Below are positions 51,472-60,465 of a stretch of 64,000 bases of DNA, one piece after another. Location of the stretch: positions 1 through 64,000 of the forward strand of contig JAHCAN010000010.1 in assembly GCA_019634915.1 (NCBI GenBank). Reading direction: 5' to 3'. The first letter of the stretch is position 1. Each line of letters starts with the position of its first letter. The stretch comes from Steroidobacteraceae bacterium (lineage in GTDB: Bacteria; Pseudomonadota; Gammaproteobacteria; Steroidobacterales; Steroidobacteraceae). The translations under genes and the position numbers were made by a program. A model generated the notes under the pieces. It was not told the DNA's origin and ran no database searches. It worked only from the letters and a program-made list of their open reading frames with translations.

Positions 51472-52953
51472 TCAGGGAGTATCCGCAGTCCCTGCGTCCA
51501 CGCGCTCCACCGTCACGAAGCGGCGCACCGCATCGTTGAAAGCCGCACGATTGTCGGCGCCGTCGTACACCTCATGCGGCCCGGGAAGCGGCGCGAAGGT
51601 GAAACGCGCCGCAGGCACGCCGGCGTCGAGATAACCCACGCCATCGCTCGCGCCGTAGTCGAAATAGCCCGCGGTCACGAAGAGGCGCAGGCGCGGATCA
51701 CGGGTCATCGCCGACGCCATGTTGGCTTCACTGCCGCCGTCGGGATGGAACGTCCATTGCGAGTTCGCGAGGAAGTTCACGCCGATGTAGGGATCGCCGG
51801 CCGTGAAGCCGAGCTGCTCCTTCAGGTAGGCGCCCACGACGGGACTCTCGATCGCGCCGAGGCTCGCCGGCGTGGGCGGCGGTCCGGCTTTGCCCTGGGG
51901 CACGACACCCAGCGCCGGATCGTCGATCGCGCCCTCCTGCCCCGGCAGCAGCGGCGAAGTCACGCGCAGGTCGAGCCGGCCCGTGCGCAGCCCGCGATCC
52001 TTCAGCACGTTGAACATCCAGGTATTTGCGTCGATACGCAGGTTCCTCTCGAGGATCAACGGAACGGGCAGCCCGATGTAGTCCGACAGCGCAGCGGCGA
52101 TACGTTGCCTTTCCTCGGCCGGCAGTGCATCGCCCGCGGCCAAGGCCTGCGCATAAGGTCCACGCGCGAACGCCGCCGCCGCCTCGAAGAACTGCGCGCT
52201 CGTGAGACCGCGCCGATCGACTCGCCCGTGATACCACGCGCCGGCGGCGAGGCCCGCGATGGAGCCCACGATCTGCACGTCCGGCGGTGCATCGAGCGGC
52301 GTGCCGGGACCGGAGACGAGCAGCACGCCGTCGAAGCTCGCCGCCGGTTCGCCGTTCGCGATCAGCGCCGCGCGGATCGCACCGTAGCTCTCGCCCATCA
52401 GGAAGCGCGGCGAATGTTCGCGGCCGTTGGCGCGCAGCCATTGCGCGATGACATCGGCAACCGTCCGTGCATCGAAGCGCGAGTCGTACCAGGGTTTCGG
52501 GTCGACGCCCGGCAGCGCGCGGCTGAACCCGGTCGACACCGGATCGATGAACACGATGTCCGCGACGTCGAGCGGGCTCGACTCGTTCGCGACGAGCCTG
52601 GATTCGGACCGGTCATCGGGCCCCGACTTCTCGCGCACGATCGGCCCCATGGCCTTCATGTGCAGCGGCGACGAGGAGGCGCCGGGGCCGCCGTTGAACG
52701 CGAAGATCACGGGCCGCGCGGCGGGCTGCGCGACGCCGTCGCGTGTATAGGCGATCGTGACGACCCGCGCTCCGATCTGCCCCGCGGGATCCCTGACCGG
52801 GAATTCGCGCACGGTGGCGGTGTAGCGCAACGCCTGGTCTGCGATGCGCGTCTCGTGGTGAGAGACGGCCTGGCGCAGCGGCGCAGCGCACGCTGCCTGC
52901 GCGAGGGCCACCGCGGCGACGAGATACGCGACACGCCGCTCCGTGTTGCGCAT
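51472..52953 (-). CDS. S10 serine carboxypeptidase-like peptidase, exported
   Basis: This 493-residue protein has a signal peptide (VALAQAACA). The S10 motifs are the oxyanion FNGGPGASSSPLHM and the nucleophile LMGESYGAIRAAL; the probable aspartate is in GYFDYGASDG and the histidine in PLPGPHEVYD. These enzymes remove C-terminal residues from peptides in the periplasm or outside. It lies 26 bases after the TonB receptor in the same operon, so it probably trims the receptor's ligand. Confidence 0.92.
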   Translation of the reverse strand: MRNTERRVAYLVAAVALAQAACAAPLRQAVSHHETRIADQALRYTATVREFPVRDPAGQIGARVVTIAYTRDGVAQPAARPVIFAFNGGPGASSSPLHMKAMGPIVREKSGPDDRSESRLVANESSPLDVADIVFIDPVSTGFSRALPGVDPKPWYDSRFDARTVADVIAQWLRANGREHSPRFLMGESYGAIRAALIANGEPAASFDGVLLVSGPGTPLDAPPDVQIVGSIAGLAAGAWYHGRVDRRGLTSAQFFEAAAAFARGPYAQALAAGDALPAEERQRIAAALSDYIGLPVPLILERNLRIDANTWMFNVLKDRGLRTGRLDLRVTSPLLPGQEGAIDDPALGVVPQGKAGPPPTPASLGAIESPVVGAYLKEQLGFTAGDPYIGVNFLANSQWTFHPDGGSEANMASAMTRDPRLRLFVTAGYFDYGASDGVGYLDAGVPAARFTFAPLPGPHEVYDGADNRAAFNDAVRRFVTVERVDAGTADTP

Positions 52954-52979
52954 CACATCACCCGGCGCACGAGCCCGCG

Positions 52980-55232
52980 TCAGAAGCGCTTCGAGACGGC
53001 AAGACCCCAGGTGCGCGGCTGCAGGAACACGACGCTGGAGGTGTTCGTGCCGTTGCGGTTGATCGCCGTGATGACGCCTTCCTCGTCGGTCACGTTGCGG
53101 GCGTAGAGGTCCACGCTCCAGCCGCTCTCCGTGCCGATGCCTGCGCGCAGGTCGAGCTGCGTGTAATCGGGCAGGTCGAAGCGCGACGCGAGCGTACCTT
53201 CCTCGTCGATGAAGGCGTTCGTGTTGATGAACTCGGAACGGCGCGAGCCCACGTAGATCAGCGTCGCGCCGACATTGGCGGTGACGTTCGGGGACAGGCT
53301 GAACTCCTGCAGGATCCCGAGATTGCCGGAGAAGCGCGCCGAGCCCGGCAGGCGATCGCCGTCGCCACCCAGCAGGGAGTCGGCATCGGCAAGCACCGGC
53401 AGGTCCTGGCTCAGTTCGGCGTCCAGCAGCGTCGCGTTCGCGGTGATCGTGCCGCCTTGCCACGGACGGAACTCGACCGAGCCCTCGAGGCCCGTGCTGC
53501 GGGCCTTGCCACCGTTCGTCGTGTAGGTGAACTGTGTGACCGCGTCCGTGTTCTGCAGCTGGATGTCGGTCCAGTCGATGACGAATGCCGCGACATCGAA
53601 GCTCACCGTGCGATTCGCCGCATAGCCCTTCAGGCCGAGTTCGTAGTTCACGACTTCATCCGGCGCATAGGAGGCGGGCACGCCGGGCAGCGCCGCGTTC
53701 GGGCCGCCGGGGCGATAGCCGCTCGAGACGCGCAGGTACCCCATCAGGTCGTCGTTGAACCTGTAGGTCGGCGAGATCTGGAAGGTCACCGAATCGTCGC
53801 TCGATTTCAGCGAGTCGTCCGTACGCGTCGGGCCGAAGAACGGCACCAGCGGAGCATCGACGGTCGTCGAGCCGCCGCTGGACTGGTCGTTCTCGGCATA
53901 GCGCACGCCCGCCTGCACCGCCCACCGGTCGCTGAACCGCCAGGTCGCATCCGCGAAGATCGCGCGCTCCTCGTAGCTCACCGGCGACTTGCCGACGTAG
54001 ACATCGCCGACCAGCGATCCCGTGGGATCGAACAGCGTGAGCGTCTGGTCGACGCTGCCGTCCTCGTCCGTGTAGAAGACGCCGACGCGCCAGTCGAGCG
54101 CGCCCGACGTGCCCGAGAGACGCAGTTCCTGCGTGAATTTGTCGCCGCCGCCGATATCGTTGATGTTGACGACTGCGCCGCCACCGGGCGCGAAGCCGTA
54201 CTGCGGCGGGATGAACACGAAGACCGCAGACAGGTCCTGGATGTTCGTGCCGGTGCTTTCGCTCCACGAAGTCAGCGAAGTGAGCTGCACCCCGCCGATC
54301 GCCCAGTCGATGCGCGCCGAATAGAGTTCCTGGTTGCCGACGTCGCTCGTGCCGGAGAGATTGATCGTGTTGCGACCGAACCGCGGCTCGTAGGTCGGCG
54401 GCAATCCGGGCGTTGCCGGCAGCGACTGGATCGACGGGCTGAACTTTGCGTCGCGCTCCTGCCGCAGGGCTTTCAGCGTGATCGACAGGTCGTCGGTGAC
54501 CTTGAACAGCAGCGCGGCACTGCCGCCATGGATCTCCGTCGTGTTGACGTCCTTGCCGGCGAAGTTCGCATTGATGTTGTCGATGTAGGCGGGATCCTCG
54601 CGCGTGAAGCCCGACACGAGCAGGCCGATGCGGTCCGACCACAGCGGCACGTTCAGGTAGCCGCGCGCATTCCACTCGGTGGAGCCGCCGGTGACCGACG
54701 AAATCCCCGCCTCGACGCGCCCGAAGAGCTCATCGGCCTGCGGCTGGCGCGTCACATATTTGATGAGGCCGCCGATCGAGGAAGCGCCGTAGAGCGTGCC
54801 CTGCGGACCGCGAAGCACCTCGATGCCCTCGAGCAGCGAGGGGTCGATGTCAGGGAAGCGGGCATTGCCCGAGCCCGACTGGAGCGTCGAGCCGAACGGG
54901 ATGTCGTCGATCAGGATGCCGACTGTCGGGTTGGTCGCGCCGCCGGTCGACAGGCCGCGCAGCGAGAGGCAGTAGGTCTTGTTGCAGCTGTACTGCAGGC
55001 TCGGGATGCGCGAGAAGTAGTCGATGATGCCGGTGAGGTTCTCCTGCGTCAGCGATTCGCCGGAGACCGCGGTGATCGCCACCGGCACGTCGATGAGGCG
55101 CTCGGCGCGCTTCTGCGCGGTCACGACGACCTCCTCGAGCGACGGAGCCCTCTCCTGGGCCATGGCCAGGCCGGCGACACAGAAGACCGCCGTGGCCACG
55201 GCACAACGGATCGACAGACGATTCGGATTCAT
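52980..55232 (-). CDS. TonB-dependent outer-membrane receptor
   Basis: This 750-residue protein has a signal peptide (VAGLAMAQ), a plug domain that starts LEEVVVTAQKRAERLIDVPVAITAVSGESL, and a 22-strand-type barrel ending WGLAVSKRF with the terminal phenylalanine. The plug contains LLEGIEVLRGPQGTLYGASSIGGLIKYVT. Plugs of this kind take up siderophores, vitamins, sugars or peptides. Peptidase genes on both sides suggest a peptide ligand. The frame is open upstream, but the ATG at 55232 fits the signal peptide. Confidence 0.94.
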   Translation of the reverse strand: MNPNRLSIRCAVATAVFCVAGLAMAQERAPSLEEVVVTAQKRAERLIDVPVAITAVSGESLTQENLTGIIDYFSRIPSLQYSCNKTYCLSLRGLSTGGATNPTVGILIDDIPFGSTLQSGSGNARFPDIDPSLLEGIEVLRGPQGTLYGASSIGGLIKYVTRQPQADELFGRVEAGISSVTGGSTEWNARGYLNVPLWSDRIGLLVSGFTREDPAYIDNINANFAGKDVNTTEIHGGSAALLFKVTDDLSITLKALRQERDAKFSPSIQSLPATPGLPPTYEPRFGRNTINLSGTSDVGNQELYSARIDWAIGGVQLTSLTSWSESTGTNIQDLSAVFVFIPPQYGFAPGGGAVVNINDIGGGDKFTQELRLSGTSGALDWRVGVFYTDEDGSVDQTLTLFDPTGSLVGDVYVGKSPVSYEERAIFADATWRFSDRWAVQAGVRYAENDQSSGGSTTVDAPLVPFFGPTRTDDSLKSSDDSVTFQISPTYRFNDDLMGYLRVSSGYRPGGPNAALPGVPASYAPDEVVNYELGLKGYAANRTVSFDVAAFVIDWTDIQLQNTDAVTQFTYTTNGGKARSTGLEGSVEFRPWQGGTITANATLLDAELSQDLPVLADADSLLGGDGDRLPGSARFSGNLGILQEFSLSPNVTANVGATLIYVGSRRSEFINTNAFIDEEGTLASRFDLPDYTQLDLRAGIGTESGWSVDLYARNVTDEEGVITAINRNGTNTSSVVFLQPRTWGLAVSKRF

Positions 55233-55286
55233 GCGTACTCCATCGCGCGGCAGCGGCGCTCGATAGCGGATGCTAGCCAGCTTCGC

Positions 55287-55341
55287 GCGCACAAATATTT
55301 CCTTCTGTCGGGCCAGGACCGGAGTGCAGACAAAAATTTCC
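55287..55341. promoter_or_regulatory. Two copies of a candidate Lrp/AsnC motif before the TonB receptor
   Basis: GCGCACAAATATTTCC (55287-55302) and GCAGACAAAAATTTCC (55326-55341) share 13 of 16 bases. They lie in the receptor's 163-base upstream gap. The same motif recurs near the Lrp-type regulator gene. Confidence 0.4.
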
Positions 55342-55395
55342 CCGGACGGGCGGCGGTGCGGCACGCCTCGCCGCGCTGCGCTCGTGGCCCCGCCG

Positions 55396-57147
55396 CTACA
55401 ACGCGCAGGCGGCGCTCGTGTCGCCTGGCACGCGCTCCCATTGCCAGGCCTCGACCGTCTCGCCGCGAGGCAGGTAGGTGATCTCCGTCGACTCGTCACC
55501 GCGCCGGATGCTGAGCGTGAGCAGGCCGGTCTGTTCGCCCTGGATCTGGTCCTGCGGCACGGGCTTCAGGATGATGTCGCCCTCGCGCAGCCCGGCGGCC
55601 TGCGCGGCGGAGCCGGGCACGAGGCCGCGCACCCGCCGCGGCGACTCGGTGAGCACGGCGGGCTCGAAGCCGAGCTCGTAGCGGCGCAGCGGCTTTGCGA
55701 CGCGGCGGAAGCACGGGCCGAAGGCCTCCGATGAAGGCAGCGGCGTGCCGCCGGCGAGCACGCGCTCGAACTCGTCCACGGCCTGTGCGCCGAGCTCGTG
55801 CTGCAGCAGATCCGCCCAGTCCTGCCTGACGATCGGGCGGCCCGCGCTGCGCTCGAGCCGCTTCATTGCGAGCATCAGGTCGTCGAGCGAGCGCTGGCCG
55901 TCGGTCGCGCGGCGCATCGATTCATCCACCGTCGCGAAATAGAGGAAGCCGCGATCGTAGGGCAGCGTGCGGATGCGCGTGTCCTTCCAGAAGTTCGCCG
56001 CCACCTGCGAGTTCGGCACGCTGGCCATCGCGCTCGTGTAATAGCGACCGGCATGGAAATTGAGGTCCGCGAGGAACGCCGCGGCGTCGAGCAGGCCAAA
56101 GCGCAACGGCAGCGTGCGCTGGTAGTAGGTCGCGAGACCTTCGTTGAACCAGCTCGCCGCGAGCTGGCCACCCTCGGCTTCGCCGGCCGTGAGCATCGGC
56201 TGGAAGGTGTGGAACATCTCGTGCGCGAGAGTGAGCTTCAGCTCCCCGGGGTCGTTCCCGCGATCCTCGCCGAAGGTCACGATGAAGGAGCGGTGCATGC
56301 CCATGCCGCCGCCCGCGTTCACCGGGTTGCTGCGCATGAACACGCCATAGGGTGCCGGCGCGGTGCCGAAGAATTTCTCGTAATGGCCGTAGAGCTCCGC
56401 GGTCCACTGCATCAGCGCGCGCGCAGCGAACGGCGGCTCGCCCTGCCACGCGGCGAAGAAACCATCGGCGACCGCCGCCGTGGGATAGCGATCCAGGCGC
56501 CCGGCCATGTAATAGATCTCGTCGAGGAAATCCGCGCGTTGAGCTTCGTGCGGCGTCGGCATCGGACTGTGGAGCCCCGCTGAACCGGGCGGCAGCGCGC
56601 CGAGATCCCATTCGATGCTGAAGTGCGCCTGCGCGGACGCGGGTCGCAACAGGACGATCGCGGCCCCGCCGGAGATCGCGCCGGCTTCGGCGCGCGGTTC
56701 GACGGGCGGCGCCGCGCCGCGCGGCGCATCGGCGCTCACGGGTGGCACGCTGTAGCCCAGCGCGACCTTGCCCACCGTGCGTCGCTCCGGGAACCAGCGG
56801 CGCAGCTTCGCATCGTCCTCGCCTTCGTCGGACGCCTGCAGCGCGAACGAACCGCGCTCGTCGCGCGCCGCAAGGCGTGGCAGTGCGGCGGCGACCGTCG
56901 GCACGTTCCAGCTCACGAGAGGCAGCATGAACAACGCCTGCTGCGGGCCGCCCGCAGCGCCCGAGATCTCGATCGACACGTCGAGCGCGCGTATTTCCCC
57001 GCCGCCGTCCACGGGCCGCAGCACGTAGCGCACGGTCGGCACCGGAGCCGTCTCCCCGGTATCCGACGCCCGCACGCCGGGCACGATGGCCATCCCCAAC
57101 GCGGCGACGGCGAGCATCACGATTGCGCTTCCTCGACGGCCTCTCAT
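55396..57147 (-). CDS. M61-like PDZ metallopeptidase, exported
   Basis: This 583-residue protein has a signal peptide (to about residue 28), an N-terminal beta domain, and a gluzincin core with HEMFH (LTLAHEMFHTF, about residue 309) and the third ligand in WFNEGLATYY about 24 residues later. A C-terminal PDZ domain (about 480-560, VRGLVPGSAAQAAGLREGDIIL) follows. This resembles M61 glycyl aminopeptidases, though the linker lacks some family motifs. The ATG overlaps the permease stop by four bases. Confidence 0.85.
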   Translation of the reverse strand: MRGRRGSAIVMLAVAALGMAIVPGVRASDTGETAPVPTVRYVLRPVDGGGEIRALDVSIEISGAAGGPQQALFMLPLVSWNVPTVAAALPRLAARDERGSFALQASDEGEDDAKLRRWFPERRTVGKVALGYSVPPVSADAPRGAAPPVEPRAEAGAISGGAAIVLLRPASAQAHFSIEWDLGALPPGSAGLHSPMPTPHEAQRADFLDEIYYMAGRLDRYPTAAVADGFFAAWQGEPPFAARALMQWTAELYGHYEKFFGTAPAPYGVFMRSNPVNAGGGMGMHRSFIVTFGEDRGNDPGELKLTLAHEMFHTFQPMLTAGEAEGGQLAASWFNEGLATYYQRTLPLRFGLLDAAAFLADLNFHAGRYYTSAMASVPNSQVAANFWKDTRIRTLPYDRGFLYFATVDESMRRATDGQRSLDDLMLAMKRLERSAGRPIVRQDWADLLQHELGAQAVDEFERVLAGGTPLPSSEAFGPCFRRVAKPLRRYELGFEPAVLTESPRRVRGLVPGSAAQAAGLREGDIILKPVPQDQIQGEQTGLLTLSIRRGDESTEITYLPRGETVEAWQWERVPGDTSAACAL

Positions 57148-58478
57148 GCCGCACTCCCTGTCGATACCCGGATGCCCTCGACGTGAGGGCGGCGCCAGCT
57201 CCAGTAGACGAGCCCCACCAGGAACCACACCGCGATGAGCACATAGGGCCGCCAGTCGGCCTCGACGCCCAGCACGATGAGCAGCAGCCCGACGGCCGCC
57301 GCGAGATAGCCGAGGACGGTGGCGGTGCGCGTCGAGAAGCCGAGGCGCGACTGCGCATGCAGCTGCGGATGATGTTTCGCGACGCGCGTGGCCGACAGCG
57401 AGCACGCGACGTACTTCAGCATCGTGGGCACGTTCACCGCGAGCAGCAGGAACACGATGCTGTCCGGCATCAGCAGCCCGGTCATCACGAGTGCGTACGC
57501 GAGCCATATCGCCACATGCGGCGTGCCATGTCGTGCGTGCACCTGCGCCACGCGCCCGGGCAGCACGCCGGTACGGCCCATCGCGAACAGGCTGCGCGAG
57601 AAGCCGACGACGAGCGCGTTCATCGATTTCAGGATCGAGGCCGTGGCCGCGGTGACGATCACCGGGCCAGCCCAGGCGCCGAAGGGTACGCGTGCCGCTT
57701 CGAGCAACGGCGCGTCGGTGGCCGCGAGGCGCGCGGGGCCCACGAGACCGAGCGAAACGAAGGCGACCGAGCCGTAGACCAGCGCCGTGAGCGCAATCGC
57801 GATCGCGATGCCGAGCGGCAGGTTGCGCCGCGGGTTGCGGACCTCCTCGCCGATCTCCACCGAGGCTTCGATGCCGAGGAACAGCGAGATCAGCAGCGGC
57901 ACGCCGGCGCCGATCGCGACCCAGCCGACGGACAGCGGGGAGCCGATGTTCTGCAGCTCGACCCGCGGGGCGCCGAGCGCGACCAGCGCGGCGAGCACCG
58001 CGAGCAGCAGCAGCATCAGCGCGACTTGCGCGCGCGCAGCCATCGAAATGCCGTAGTGGTTCAGCACGAAGACCGCGGTGATCGCGACCGCCATGGCCGG
58101 CTTCAGCGGCAGCGAGACGACCATGCCGAGATACTTGATCATCACCAGCGCGAGCACGGTCATCGCGCCGACATTGCCGAGGATGCGCAGCCAGGCGATC
58201 ACGAAGCCGGCGAAGGGCCCGAGGAAGCGGCGCGGCCACTCGTACGACGCCCCGGCCACCGGCAGCGCCGAGCCGAGGTAGGCGTAGACGGCCGCGAACA
58301 GCAGCATCGGGATCGCGGCGAGTCCGATCGCGACCAGCATGCCCGAGCCGGCGATCTGCGCCGCGGGCTGCAGTACCGTGAAGATCGAGACGCCGATCGC
58401 GGTGCCGGCGCCGAAGACCACGACGCCCACCAATCCCACATTGCGGCGCAGCCCGGCCTTCGCCTCGCCGTCGCTCAT
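57144..58478 (-). CDS. APC superfamily amino acid/peptide permease
   Basis: This 444-residue protein has twelve hydrophobic segments, starting VGLVGVVVFGAGTAIGVSIFTVLQPAAQIAG with the APC glycine-rich first helix. EASVEIGEEVRNPRRNLPLG matches the sequence after helix six. It differs from the permease at 39243. It overlaps both neighbours by four bases, so class V PLP enzyme, permease and M61-like peptidase are one operon. Confidence 0.88.
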   Translation of the reverse strand: MSDGEAKAGLRRNVGLVGVVVFGAGTAIGVSIFTVLQPAAQIAGSGMLVAIGLAAIPMLLFAAVYAYLGSALPVAGASYEWPRRFLGPFAGFVIAWLRILGNVGAMTVLALVMIKYLGMVVSLPLKPAMAVAITAVFVLNHYGISMAARAQVALMLLLLAVLAALVALGAPRVELQNIGSPLSVGWVAIGAGVPLLISLFLGIEASVEIGEEVRNPRRNLPLGIAIAIALTALVYGSVAFVSLGLVGPARLAATDAPLLEAARVPFGAWAGPVIVTAATASILKSMNALVVGFSRSLFAMGRTGVLPGRVAQVHARHGTPHVAIWLAYALVMTGLLMPDSIVFLLLAVNVPTMLKYVACSLSATRVAKHHPQLHAQSRLGFSTRTATVLGYLAAAVGLLLIVLGVEADWRPYVLIAVWFLVGLVYWSWRRPHVEGIRVSTGSAA

Positions 58479-59758
58479 GCGGCGAGCACGTCGAGCAGCT
58501 TCCCGATGTCGCCGCGGTCGTTGAACACGGACGGCGTGATGCGCAGGCGATTCGTGCCGAGCGTCACGCGGATCTTCGCGGCTTCGAGCACCGGCCCGAG
58601 CCTGGCGCGCGCGCCCTCGAGCGCGCAGCTCACGATCGGCGCGCGCGACTCGGGCGGCGTGACGACGCGGTAGCCAAGCTCCGGCAGGCGCTGCTTCAGC
58701 AGGCCGGTGAGCTCGCCGGCATGCGCGGCGATGCGTTCGACGCCGAGGTCCATCAGGTAGTCGAGCGAATGCGAGAGCAGCGCGATGCAGGCGTGCGAGT
58801 GCGTGCCGAGCGCGACGAGGCCGTTCGCATCGCGCGACGGTGCCATGTCGGCGATCGCGCTGCCCGGGGGATCGTAGGGATAGACGTGCGTCTGGAACTG
58901 CTCGAGCGCGTAGTACCCCCACTGGCTGCGCTGGAAGCGCTCCTGCAAATCGCGGCGCACGTAGAGGAAGCCGAGCCCGAAGTCCCCCATGAGCCACTTG
59001 TAGGAGGCGCAGGCCGCGAAGTCGACGCCGCTCGCCTGCACGTCGAAGGGCACGCAGCCCGCCGCGTGCACGATGTCGGCGTAAACGAGCGCGCCCCTCG
59101 CGTGCGCGATCTCGCAGACCCGCTTGAGGTCGTGCTCGAAGCCGTTGAACGTGGAGACCGCCGAGAGCGCGACGAGCCGCGTGCCCGGCCGCACCGCCTT
59201 CTCGAACGCTTCGATCGGGATGCGCCCGTCGACATCCCGCAACCAGCTGACCTCGACGCCCTGCTTCGCGAGCGCTTCGTAGAGATAGAAGGAGCCGAAG
59301 AAGTGCAGCGTGTCGGTGACCACGTGCGCGCCGCGCTCGGGGAGACCGAGGCCGCGGACCACGAGGTGCTCACCGGCCGTGGTGCTCGGCACGTAGGCGA
59401 TCTCGTCGGGCTGCGCGTTGATCAGCCGCGCGAACTTCGCGCGCACGCCATCCTCGTCGAGGCTGTAGTTCACGCCCGGCGCGAGCATGCGCCTGTCGAG
59501 GTAGCGATCGAGCTCGTGGCGCGCACCGAGGCTGATCGGGTGCTGCGAGCCGGAATCGAGATAGGTGACGGCCATCGGCCCGAAGGCCGACCGGTCGGGG
59601 AACGGGCGCTCGCCCGGCGGGAGTGGCGCCGCGGCGGCGGCGGGCGGGGCCGCGGGATCCTGAGCGCGCACCAGGGCATGCGCTACGGCGGGTGCCGCGA
59701 TCAGCGCCTTCAGGCAGGCGCGGCGATCGCTGGCGGCCGGGTTCTTCGGATCGTCCAC
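58475..59758 (-). CDS. Class V aminotransferase-fold PLP enzyme with a Tat signal
   Basis: This 427-residue protein starts at a GTG (59758) and has a twin-arginine leader, SDRRACLKALIAAPAVAHA. The PLP lysine is in FAACASYKWLMGDFGLGFLY. Related elements are STTAGEHLVVRGL, TFNGFEHDLKRV and YADIVHAAG. The closest fold relatives are cysteine desulfurases and isopenicillin-N epimerases. An exported PLP enzyme is unusual, and the reaction is unknown; peptide or amino-acid racemisation is one idea. Confidence 0.85.
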   Translation of the reverse strand: MDDPKNPAASDRRACLKALIAAPAVAHALVRAQDPAAPPAAAAAPLPPGERPFPDRSAFGPMAVTYLDSGSQHPISLGARHELDRYLDRRMLAPGVNYSLDEDGVRAKFARLINAQPDEIAYVPSTTAGEHLVVRGLGLPERGAHVVTDTLHFFGSFYLYEALAKQGVEVSWLRDVDGRIPIEAFEKAVRPGTRLVALSAVSTFNGFEHDLKRVCEIAHARGALVYADIVHAAGCVPFDVQASGVDFAACASYKWLMGDFGLGFLYVRRDLQERFQRSQWGYYALEQFQTHVYPYDPPGSAIADMAPSRDANGLVALGTHSHACIALLSHSLDYLMDLGVERIAAHAGELTGLLKQRLPELGYRVVTPPESRAPIVSCALEGARARLGPVLEAAKIRVTLGTNRLRITPSVFNDRGDIGKLLDVLAA

Positions 59759-59782
59759 GGCGTCAGGGTAGCCCGCCCGGCC

Positions 59783-59798
59783 AGAGAAATTTATGCCC
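59783..59798. promoter_or_regulatory. Weaker copy of the candidate Lrp/AsnC motif
   Basis: On the minus strand GGGCATAAATTTCTCT matches the motif at 11 of 16 positions. It lies in the divergent gap between the class V PLP enzyme and the Lrp-type gene. Confidence 0.3.
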
Positions 59799-59873
59799 AT
59801 ATTCCGCCGGAGCGGGCTTAGACTTACCCTTTTCGCGACCCACGACGACACGGGACGGTGCCGGACCCTGAGC

Positions 59874-60362
59874 ATGGCCGAAGAACTCTCCTCGTACGAC
59901 ATCCGGCTGCTCGAGCAGCTGCAGAAGAACGCCGAGCAGTCGACGGCGGAACTCGCCGAGAAGGTGGGGCTGTCGCAATCGCCCTGCTGGCGGCGCCTGC
60001 AACGCCTCAAGGAAGAGGGTTACATCAAGTCGCAGGTCGCGCTGCTCGACCGGGTGAAACTCGGCCACGAGCTCGTGATCTTCTCGACGTTCAAGATGCA
60101 GACGCTCAGCGAGGAGAAGCGCGCGGAGTTCCTGCGCAAGATCGAACTGATTCCCGAGATCATCGAATGCCACACGATCTTCGGCGAGATGGACGTGCTC
60201 GTGAAGGTCATCGCGCCGTCGATGAACTGGTACCAGGCCTTCATCTTCAACACGCTGATGAAGCTGCCCGGCGTCACCGACATCCGCTCCACCGTCACGC
60301 TTGCCGAAGTGAAGTACACCACGCAGGTTCCGGTGCGCGTGCGCCACGGCGGCCAGGCCTGA
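59874..60362 (+). CDS. Lrp/AsnC family transcriptional regulator
   Basis: This 162-residue regulator has an N-terminal helix-turn-helix (YDIRLLEQLQKNAEQSTAELAEKVGLSQSPCWRRLQRLKEEGYIKSQ) and a C-terminal RAM/AsnC ligand domain ending SIRSTVTLAEVKY-like (DIRSTVTLAEVKYTT). These proteins sense amino acids. It lies at the divergence point of the two peptide-locus operons, so it likely controls them. The ATG at 59874 gives the family N-terminus. Confidence 0.93.
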   Translation: MAEELSSYDIRLLEQLQKNAEQSTAELAEKVGLSQSPCWRRLQRLKEEGYIKSQVALLDRVKLGHELVIFSTFKMQTLSEEKRAEFLRKIELIPEIIECHTIFGEMDVLVKVIAPSMNWYQAFIFNTLMKLPGVTDIRSTVTLAEVKYTTQVPVRVRHGGQA

Positions 60363-60383
60363 TCGGCGCCCCCCGGGGCCCGC

Positions 60384-60442
60384 GGGGAATGTTTGTGCAC
60401 TCCTGCCGCCCTGGCGGGGCGAGACCGGCAGATTTTTGCACC
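60384..60442. promoter_or_regulatory. Candidate Lrp/AsnC motif copies before the class I aminotransferase
   Basis: On the minus strand GTGCACAAACATTCCC (60400-60385) matches the receptor-promoter copy at 13 of 16. A looser GGTGCAAAAATCTGCC follows at 60442-60427. Both are in the 103-base gap before the aminotransferase. Confidence 0.35.
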
Positions 60443-60465
60443 CTCATGCCGCTAACGTGCCAGGG

